Shown one piece after another: positions 54,267-60,387 of a DNA stretch of 64,000 bases. Numbering within the stretch: position 1 is the stretch's first letter; the number at the start of each line of letters is the position of its first letter. Origin of the DNA: Caldilineaceae bacterium SB0661_bin_34 (GTDB taxonomy: Bacteria > Chloroflexota > Anaerolineae > Caldilineales > Caldilineaceae); the NCBI GenBank assembly GCA_009841145.1, contig VXMJ01000026.1, positions 1 to 64,000 of the forward strand, read 5' to 3'. The notes beneath the pieces are model-generated. The model saw only the letters and a list, made by a program, of their open reading frames with translations, searched no databases and had not been told where the DNA came from. A program made the translations under genes and the position numbers.

Positions 54267-54319
54267 TGGTTTGGGCGAGAGTTGCCGGCGGCTGTCCCGG
54301 TCCAGCATCGCCGAAACCA
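54267..54319 (+). terminator. Long inverted repeat after the AbiEii gene
   Basis: The 12-base arms 54267-54278 and 54308-54319 match at 11 positions around a 29-base GC-rich loop that may fold further. The left arm begins two bases after the AbiEii stop codon. It is likely the operon's terminator, or one end of a mobile unit carrying the toxin-antitoxin pair. Confidence 0.5.
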
Positions 54320-54464
54320 TCTTGACATAACAAGCCAACTTGGCATTGGTCGCGGTTGGCCGAATCGTTGCCGTGTTTGGCCTAACGCCGTGTCGACAGA
54401 TCGGGGATGGAAGTGGTGGCTCGTTCGGTAGTCTGGTCAACGACTTCGCAACGCCGAAGGTGTG

Positions 54465-54764
54465 TCAGGCGGCGGTAAGTGCTTCCAGTTCAATCAGGTT
54501 GTGCATCGCCTCGTCGTTGGTGCGGCCGCAAATCTCGGCCGAGGGCTGGAACTCGCGGCACACGTCGGGCCGTTCGGGTTTGCCGTACAACAGGCAGCGG
54601 TTGTCGCTGGTCAGTTGGATACACCGTACCCCTGCCGGTTTGGGGCCGGACATACCGGGGATTGTGGTGCTGATGCTGATGGCGATGCAGCATGCCCCGC
54701 ACCCGACGCGACACTGGTTCCCAAAATCCGCATCCCACCCGGATGTGAACGGTTGTTGGGTCAT
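54465..54764 (-). CDS. YkgJ-like zinc/iron-chelating cysteine-cluster protein
   Basis: Small cysteine-rich metal-binding protein, 99 residues from the ATG at 54764 (other in-frame ATGs lie at 54803 and 54863). Cysteines are grouped as CRVGCGACC near the start, then single cysteines in 'AGVRCIQLT', 'NRCLLYG', 'DVCREF' and 'EICGR', matching the YkgJ/UPF0153 family cluster. The family's function is uncertain; a metal site is assumed. It converges with the AbiE operon and lies at the edge of a minus-strand block. Confidence 0.82.
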   Translation of the reverse strand: MTQQPFTSGWDADFGNQCRVGCGACCIAISISTTIPGMSGPKPAGVRCIQLTSDNRCLLYGKPERPDVCREFQPSAEICGRTNDEAMHNLIELEALTAA

Positions 54765-54950
54765 GGTGTTGGTAGACCCGATTCCCTTTGAGGGCGTTGT
54801 CATTGGGTCGCGAAAGTCGGGAACGTTTCCGGCATGCCGACAGTTCCCGTGCCATATCGGCACATCGGAGATTCCTCCCGGGGCGAACTCCGGAAGTTGT
54901 GATGTCGAACTGACGGATGTCGCAGGTCCGTGCGCGACATACTGTTGACG

Positions 54951-55670
54951 TCAGCCGTCGATAACGTCGTGGACTCTCACAATCCAACCGCTGGTCGCGT
55001 CGCAGTACAGAAAGTCCGCGCCTTGCCGCGTCATTCCGTGCGGTTGCGGCATGTCGTCGGGAATGTTGATGGTCCGACCGGGCTCGCCGGTATCCGGATC
55101 CGTCTCGACGATGGTCCGTTCGTTGGTGTAGACGATCCACAACGCCTCTTCGGTGCTGACCAAGCCGTGGGATCGATCGTGCTGGAGCGGAATGGTTGAG
55201 TTAACGGACCAGTCCGCTATGCGAACCCGGCTCAGAGTCTGCCGGGACAAGGTGCTCAGCCAGATGTAGTCCGGGTCCCGGCAGTCAACCTCGATGCCGT
55301 GCGTGCCGCCGCCGCCGGGAAGGAGACGCCGTTCCTTTAGTTCGCCGGTGTCGGTATCCATCCTTAAGACCTCGCCGGCTCCTTTCCGCGCATCCTGCTC
55401 ACGGGATGGCCGCCATAGGTCCGAACTCCCGTTGGCTGCCAGCCAGAGATCGCCGTCGTGCCAGCTCAGGCCGCTGGTGTTCGACGAATCGCTGGGGTAA
55501 TCCTTCAGGAAATGGGTTACCTGGTAGTCGTTGGGCGTGTCCAGGCTGACCAGGGCCACCCGATCCGTGATCTGGTCCACAACCCAAACGCCGTCCGGAC
55601 AGGCTGCAATGCCGTTGGGGACAGCGTAGGGGGACCTGAAAATCCGTTCAAAACGACCGTTGCCGTCCAT
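54951..55670 (-). CDS. Beta-propeller protein (SMP-30/NHL-like)
   Basis: A 239-residue cytoplasmic protein with repeated propeller strands such as 'PYAVPNGIAACPDGVWVVDQ', 'GLSWHDGDLWLAANG', 'GTHGIEVDCRDPDYIWLST' and 'PHGMTRQGADFLYCDA'. GGAGG precedes the ATG at 55670. The repeat pattern suggests a small five- or six-blade propeller, perhaps a lactonase or ligand-binding protein; no clear Ca-binding Glu/Asn/Asp trio of SMP-30 lactonases can be mapped. It follows the Ldh2-type dehydrogenase by 20 bases, so the two are co-transcribed and may act in sequence. Confidence 0.72.
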   Translation of the reverse strand: MDGNGRFERIFRSPYAVPNGIAACPDGVWVVDQITDRVALVSLDTPNDYQVTHFLKDYPSDSSNTSGLSWHDGDLWLAANGSSDLWRPSREQDARKGAGEVLRMDTDTGELKERRLLPGGGGTHGIEVDCRDPDYIWLSTLSRQTLSRVRIADWSVNSTIPLQHDRSHGLVSTEEALWIVYTNERTIVETDPDTGEPGRTINIPDDMPQPHGMTRQGADFLYCDATSGWIVRVHDVIDG

Positions 55671-55690
55671 GGTTGCCTCCAAGCACTGAA

Positions 55691-56731
55691 TTAGGCAGGA
55701 ACCGGTATTTCGTATTTCGACGCTGACTCCACGATGCGATTCCAGGTTGCGTCCTCAATTGGGATTCCACTGGCAGTCCGTTCCCTGATGCGCTGTTGTT
55801 CGATCTCGCCGGGCAGGTAGATTTGATCCGTTCCCGGCATCACGCGGGAGGATTTGATCCAGTCGATCAGATGACGCACCTCGGTGCGGTATTCGTCCAT
55901 GTCAACGAAGGCTTCGATTTGCAAGGCCATGCACAAGAACCCGCTGGCACCCCGGGTTGGGTTTTCTTGACTGCATCCTGCCCTGGACAATGCCCCTGCC
56001 ATGACATCGATCATCATGGACAGGCCGTACCCCTTGTGTCCTAGTGCACCGCCCAGCGGAAGCATGGCAGCATGGGGCGTGCGCAACAGCGCAGGATCGG
56101 TGACGGTGTTGCCGTCGCCATCCACGAGCCATCCCTCCGGCGCCTCCTGGTTGCGCGCCGTCAGAACTTCCAGCTTGCCGCCAGCCACCATGCTGGTGGT
56201 GATGTCCAGCATCATGGGATCGTCCGTATCGGTGGGGACGCTGATGGCTAGGGGATTTGGTGGCAACCGGCGGTCTGTACCGCCAAAGGGGGCTGTGAAT
56301 CGGGCTCCGCCATTGAGCATGATGATGCCAACGCAGTTCTTGGCGGAGGCCAATGGAGGAAAGGCCCCCAACCGTCCAATGTGGCTGGCCCTGCGTACGG
56401 TCACAACCCCGACCCCGACAGCTTCGGCCTTCCGGGTTGCCATTTCCATCGCCTCGTAGGCCATGAGAATGCCGATGCTGCGGTCGGCATCCACGACCGC
56501 CGTAGCGGACGAATCCCGTTCCACGATCTGGGAGCCAAGAGCCTTGATGCTGCCCTGCTCAATCTGTTCGGCATATCCGGGGACCCGCAGCACCCCGTGC
56601 GAGTCGTGCCCCATCAAGTTCGATTCAACCAGATGGTTGGCCGTCCGTCGGGCCTGATCCTTGGGCAGCCCCGAGCCATGCAGAATTCCGGTTACGAGGT
56701 CGTTGAGGTCCGAAGGGGCAATGGCGGGCAT
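55691..56731 (-). CDS. Malate/L-lactate dehydrogenase-type (Ldh2) oxidoreductase
   Basis: NAD(P)-dependent dehydrogenase of the Ldh2 family, 346 residues, a fold distinct from classical LDH. Marker motifs are DSHGVLRVP at 43-51, 'RRASHIGRLGAFPPLA' with the catalytic histidine, and 'GGALGHKGYGLSMMIDVM'. Family members reduce or oxidise malate, lactate, sulfolactate, ureidoglycolate or 2,3-diketogulonate. Because purine degradation genes occur in this window, an allD-like ureidoglycolate dehydrogenase role is possible but unsupported by linkage. It is upstream of the beta-propeller gene in a two-gene unit. Confidence 0.88.
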   Translation of the reverse strand: MPAIAPSDLNDLVTGILHGSGLPKDQARRTANHLVESNLMGHDSHGVLRVPGYAEQIEQGSIKALGSQIVERDSSATAVVDADRSIGILMAYEAMEMATRKAEAVGVGVVTVRRASHIGRLGAFPPLASAKNCVGIIMLNGGARFTAPFGGTDRRLPPNPLAISVPTDTDDPMMLDITTSMVAGGKLEVLTARNQEAPEGWLVDGDGNTVTDPALLRTPHAAMLPLGGALGHKGYGLSMMIDVMAGALSRAGCSQENPTRGASGFLCMALQIEAFVDMDEYRTEVRHLIDWIKSSRVMPGTDQIYLPGEIEQQRIRERTASGIPIEDATWNRIVESASKYEIPVPA

Positions 56732-56826
56732 GGGCAAGGGTCCATGGGTTGGAAGATGGCGGTATCGTCCGGCGCGTCAAGCCGCTGCGCCAAAATCGAT
56801 CGTATCGCGCGGGCAAGGTGCGTGGG

Positions 56827-56832
56827 ATTATA
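56827..56832 (-). promoter_or_regulatory. Candidate -10 element upstream of the Ldh2 gene
   Basis: On the minus strand a perfect TATAAT lies about 96 bases before the Ldh2 ATG. The -35 at the expected spacing (GCCGGA) is poor, so confidence is limited. It lies within the 146-bp gap after the enolase-like gene and would allow separate expression of the dehydrogenase. Confidence 0.35.
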
Positions 56833-56877
56833 CGCCTGTCCTCGGGGCATCCGGCCGCCGGCCCGCAACTGCCTTTG

Positions 56878-58155
56878 TCAAGCCAAATGCCCTGCTGCGG
56901 GACCAAATGGTTCGCGGCCGCCCAGGTAAAGCAGCCGGTTGTACTTGGCCAGTCGTTCCGACTGGGTGATGGAGCCGACCTTGATGTTGTCCGCCTGCCA
57001 ACCCACCGCCAGATCGGCCAGCCAATCATCCTCGGTTTCGCCGCTGCGGGCCGACACGACCACGTGCCAACCGTAGCCGCGCGCCAGTTCGAGCGCGTCC
57101 CGCGCTTCGCTGAGTGTCCCGATCTGGTTGACTTTCAACAAAAGGGCATTGGCGCAGGCAGATTCCGCCGCCCGCCTGATTCGGTTCGGGTTCGTGCACA
57201 GCAGATCGTCGCCCAGGACGATGGTGGCATCGCCGAGTTCCGCGTACAGCTCCTGCCAGCCGGTCCAGTCATCTTCGGCCAACCCATCCTCGATGCTGTG
57301 CATGGGGTAGGCTCGACACCAGGTTCGATACAGGGAGACCAACTCCCCGGCGGACAGGGTTTGGCCGTCCACGTGATAACGGCCGTCCACATGGAAATGG
57401 CTGGCGGCGGCATCGATTGCCAGTTTGTAGTCGATCCCCGGTTCCAATCCGGCGGTTCGACAACAGACGTCAGCCTGGGCCAACATTTCGTGGGTGTTCT
57501 TGAAGGGCGGGGCCAAGCCCCCTTCGTCGGCGGTTAGATTGCGCTGGCCGTAGTCGCGGGCGATCAGGTCGACGGCACAGGCATACACTTCGGCCATGGC
57601 CGCCATTTGTTCGTCAATCGGCCGCGTTGGCAATGGCAGGACAAGGACATCCTGCAGCGCGACCTGACCGCCGGCATGGACCCCGCCGCTGAACAGATTG
57701 ATGGTGGGGGAGGGCAGGTGCGCGGGCATGGGCGCAGCGTTGGTGCGGAGCGACGCCAAGTGTTGCCATAGACTTTGGCCCTTTACCTGAGCAACCGCGC
57801 GGGCAAATGCCAATGAGACGGCGAGCACTGCGTTTGCGCCCAGCCGGGACTTGTTGGGGGTGCCGTCCAGACCGATCAGGAAGTTGTCCAACTCCTGCTG
57901 GGAACGCCAGGTCAGATTGGCTGCCTCCGCCCCGATGTGCCGAATCGAATTGACCGCCTTCAGGCAGCCTTTGCCCCGGTAACGGTGTGGATCCCCGTCC
58001 CTCAGTTCATGGGCTTCGTGGATGCCGGTGGATGCGCCGGAGGGAACGGACACCGCACCGGAATGCCCGGATGACAGCAGCAGCGACGCCTTGACGGTTG
58101 GACGGCCCCTGCTGTCCAGGATTTCATGGGCGTCCAGGTCGTCTATGGTGAACAT
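56878..58155 (-). CDS. Enolase-like protein with altered active-site residues
   Basis: A full-length enolase homolog (425 residues) that may not perform the glycolytic reaction. Conserved features are SVPSGASTG in the mobile loop, H160 in GGVHAGG, catalytic E211 (DEGG), metal region 'SIEDGL' (E289), and lysines K341 and K392. Two positions differ from true enolases: the glutamate that follows the GGxHA loop is D169, and the histidine of the SHRSGE motif is A369 (SARSGE). In addition, SIEDPL reads SIEDGL. The start ATG at 58155 is 28 bases after the kinase gene's stop, so the two are co-transcribed. It may act on a different phosphorylated or unphosphorylated acid. Confidence 0.85.
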   Translation of the reverse strand: MFTIDDLDAHEILDSRGRPTVKASLLLSSGHSGAVSVPSGASTGIHEAHELRDGDPHRYRGKGCLKAVNSIRHIGAEAANLTWRSQQELDNFLIGLDGTPNKSRLGANAVLAVSLAFARAVAQVKGQSLWQHLASLRTNAAPMPAHLPSPTINLFSGGVHAGGQVALQDVLVLPLPTRPIDEQMAAMAEVYACAVDLIARDYGQRNLTADEGGLAPPFKNTHEMLAQADVCCRTAGLEPGIDYKLAIDAAASHFHVDGRYHVDGQTLSAGELVSLYRTWCRAYPMHSIEDGLAEDDWTGWQELYAELGDATIVLGDDLLCTNPNRIRRAAESACANALLLKVNQIGTLSEARDALELARGYGWHVVVSARSGETEDDWLADLAVGWQADNIKVGSITQSERLAKYNRLLYLGGREPFGPAAGHLA

Positions 58156-58183
58156 TGGAACCTTCCCTGCAGCAAGTCGACGT

Positions 58184-59227
58184 TCAGGTTTCCCCAAGCT
58201 GCCCGGTAACCTCGCGGATCAAGTCGGGGATGGTGGAGGGCGGGTTGGCCATCAGCCGCAGGGCCAGCGCACACTGGCGATCCAACTGGGCATCGTTCAA
58301 ATACTCCAGCCGGGACCGGCCCACCGCCCTGGCCAGCAGGCAACCGGCAGTGTGCCTGCATCCTGCGGCTTCGCCCCCATCCTGGGCCACGGCCGGACCG
58401 GAACGTTGCCGATAGCCACCCCAGAAGGACTCGGCTCCCTGCAGAAACTGCCTGCGCCACAGCGGCGACCACAAGGCCTTGGCCAGCGCATGGGTAAGTG
58501 CGAAACCAACGTCGAACCAGGGTGTGCCCACATGGCTGACTTCAAAGTCCAGCAGCCACAGCCGCCGGTCCTGCAACAGAACGTTCTTGGGGCTGTAGTC
58601 GCCGTGAACAAGTGTGTTGCGCGAGTTCGTTGCCGCGTTCACAAGGTCCTGCATAAAGTCGGCGGCCTGTGGAACCCGCAGGCCACTCACCAAATAGTAC
58701 GGGTCCAGCCGGAGGGAGTGAAAGTGCATCTTGGACTGAAGACGCGCCGGCAGTCGGTCGACCTGCGGTCTGGCCTTGTCGTGGATGTGGGCCAGCATGC
58801 GGCCGAACTCCTGCCACGAACCGGGATCAACGAATCCCTGTAGAAGACGCGTCTTCCAGTTCGCATGGGGTTCCGGCACTGCCGCCATCGCAATGATGTT
58901 GCGTTCACGGTCCTGCCGAACCGGCTCCGGTACCTGACCCGGCAAAAACGAGCCGTATACCCCCAGTGCTGCAAACTCGGTGAGGATGCGGTCGGTTGGA
59001 CTGAACCACTCGTCCTCCACCCGCAATCTAGCCAGGGCCTGTTTGACGATTAGGTCGCGGCCACCGATTTGCACCCGAACAGTCCGGTTGGAGACGCCAC
59101 CGGCCAGTACCGAGGTTTCGATTTTCTCGCCCGGGGCAGCCAACTCCTGCTCCTCCAACCAGCGGAGCAGGTGGTTTGGGCTCTCGATGTCCAGCGGATC
59201 CGGCCCGGTTTCGGGCGTTGCGGACAT
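58184..59227 (-). CDS. APH/methylthioribose-kinase-like phosphotransferase
   Basis: Small-molecule kinase of the aminoglycoside phosphotransferase fold, 347 residues. The catalytic (Brenner) motif is H208-G209-D210 with N215 in HGDYSPKNVLL, and the Mg-binding aspartate is D227 in LLDFE. An N-terminal 'LAGGVSNRTVRV' forms the glycine loop and 'LIVKQAL' the ATP-anchoring lysine. It is 35 bases after the DUF4340 gene and 28 bases before the enolase-like gene, so the kinase and the enolase-like enzyme may act on the same metabolite. An antibiotic-resistance role is less likely in this operon context. Confidence 0.85.
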   Translation of the reverse strand: MSATPETGPDPLDIESPNHLLRWLEEQELAAPGEKIETSVLAGGVSNRTVRVQIGGRDLIVKQALARLRVEDEWFSPTDRILTEFAALGVYGSFLPGQVPEPVRQDRERNIIAMAAVPEPHANWKTRLLQGFVDPGSWQEFGRMLAHIHDKARPQVDRLPARLQSKMHFHSLRLDPYYLVSGLRVPQAADFMQDLVNAATNSRNTLVHGDYSPKNVLLQDRRLWLLDFEVSHVGTPWFDVGFALTHALAKALWSPLWRRQFLQGAESFWGGYRQRSGPAVAQDGGEAAGCRHTAGCLLARAVGRSRLEYLNDAQLDRQCALALRLMANPPSTIPDLIREVTGQLGET

Positions 59228-59262
59228 AGCGGCTGTGGACGAAGGCGGTCCGGGCCCTGAGG

Positions 59263-60339
59263 TTATTCGCTTTCCGTCGGGGTCGTTTCCGGTTCCTCGA
59301 CCGGAGCCGGAACTTCCTCTTGGACGGGTTCGGCCGCGGGTGCCGGTGCGGGCTGCTTGACGAGGAATTCGTCGCGGGTCCGTTCGATCAGACGGTCAAC
59401 CGTGAAGCGGTTGGCCTCCACGAACCACTCCGATTCGGTCGACTTCACCACAACCCGATTGGCCCGTTCGGTGTTGGCGCCGATCACAATGGACACCATC
59501 TCGTCTTCATCGTCGTCCTGCACGCGGAACGTGGCGACTGCTTGTGGGTTGAGCATTCCGTATTCGGGCAGTTCCTGCTTGCCCAAGGGCCGGGTCAGAC
59601 TGATGGTGGACACGGTGGTAACCAGTGAAATAAGGTTGTTCGGGTTGAAGACCTCGCCTTCGGCCAGCCCCTCCATCATCCACTGGTCGTCCTCGCCGCG
59701 CTTGAAGCTGAAGGTTCCGTTGGGATTGGTCAGGTTGAATTCACGGATGTCGTTCTGTCCTTCCGAGTAGTAGACGGTGTCCAGCCAGCGGGTAATTTGG
59801 GTCGAAACCTCCCGGTGCTTCAGGTCGGTGGAGATGTACACCGCCTGCTGATCCGCTGCCCGCACATGCGTGGCCCGGGGCAGCGGTGCCGTGCCCACAT
59901 AGGCCACCACGTCCTCGCCCGTGTCCAGTGTCACGGTGAGTCTCCGCTCAAAGTTCTCCTCGCCGACCCTCAACCGGTCATGGCTGCCGGCCGTCTGCGT
60001 CACCGGCCGGGCATCGTCCAGTTCGACCATGTCCTCAATCAGTTGATCGGACAGGATGTTCGAGGCGGGATAGCCGTCGAAGTCGTTGAACCGCCATTCG
60101 CCGTCGTCTTCGCGAATCAAATGGATGACATTGCCCTGCATGTCCTCGATCTGCAGCTCCCTGACGGTTGCATCCTGCATGGCGGTCAGGAGGCGCACGG
60201 GCTCCCGTTCAGGTGCGCGGAAATCCCAGGGAACCACCAGGGCCACAGCGGCCGCGATCTGCAGCAGCAGCAGGACGGCCAGGACATTGAACATGTCCCG
60301 TTGGGAGCGGTTGACAAATAGGCTGGTGATGGTTTGCAT
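59263..60339 (-). CDS. DUF4340 domain protein
   Basis: Membrane-anchored protein, 358 residues, with one N-terminal transmembrane span (about 17-38: 'NVLAVLLLLQIAAAVALVV') and a large extracytoplasmic region rich in beta-strands. Proteins with this domain regularly accompany GldA/GldF/GldG-type ABC transporter genes, as here, and end in a Pro/Glu-rich tail (residues about 330-358). The ATG at 60339 places the membrane span at the start; an upstream in-frame extension lacks support. The biochemical role is unknown; it may help assemble or gate the transporter. Confidence 0.85.
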   Translation of the reverse strand: MQTITSLFVNRSQRDMFNVLAVLLLLQIAAAVALVVPWDFRAPEREPVRLLTAMQDATVRELQIEDMQGNVIHLIREDDGEWRFNDFDGYPASNILSDQLIEDMVELDDARPVTQTAGSHDRLRVGEENFERRLTVTLDTGEDVVAYVGTAPLPRATHVRAADQQAVYISTDLKHREVSTQITRWLDTVYYSEGQNDIREFNLTNPNGTFSFKRGEDDQWMMEGLAEGEVFNPNNLISLVTTVSTISLTRPLGKQELPEYGMLNPQAVATFRVQDDDEDEMVSIVIGANTERANRVVVKSTESEWFVEANRFTVDRLIERTRDEFLVKQPAPAPAAEPVQEEVPAPVEEPETTPTESE

Positions 60340-60387
60340 CGTGGCATCAGGGTGGAATGTGCCGCCCAACCGGGAAACGGGCACAGG

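Noticed and set aside
58184-59227. Aminoglycoside resistance gene
   Set aside because: The kinase fold is shared by many metabolic kinases, and its operon with an enolase-like gene and a Gld-type transporter makes resistance an unsupported label.
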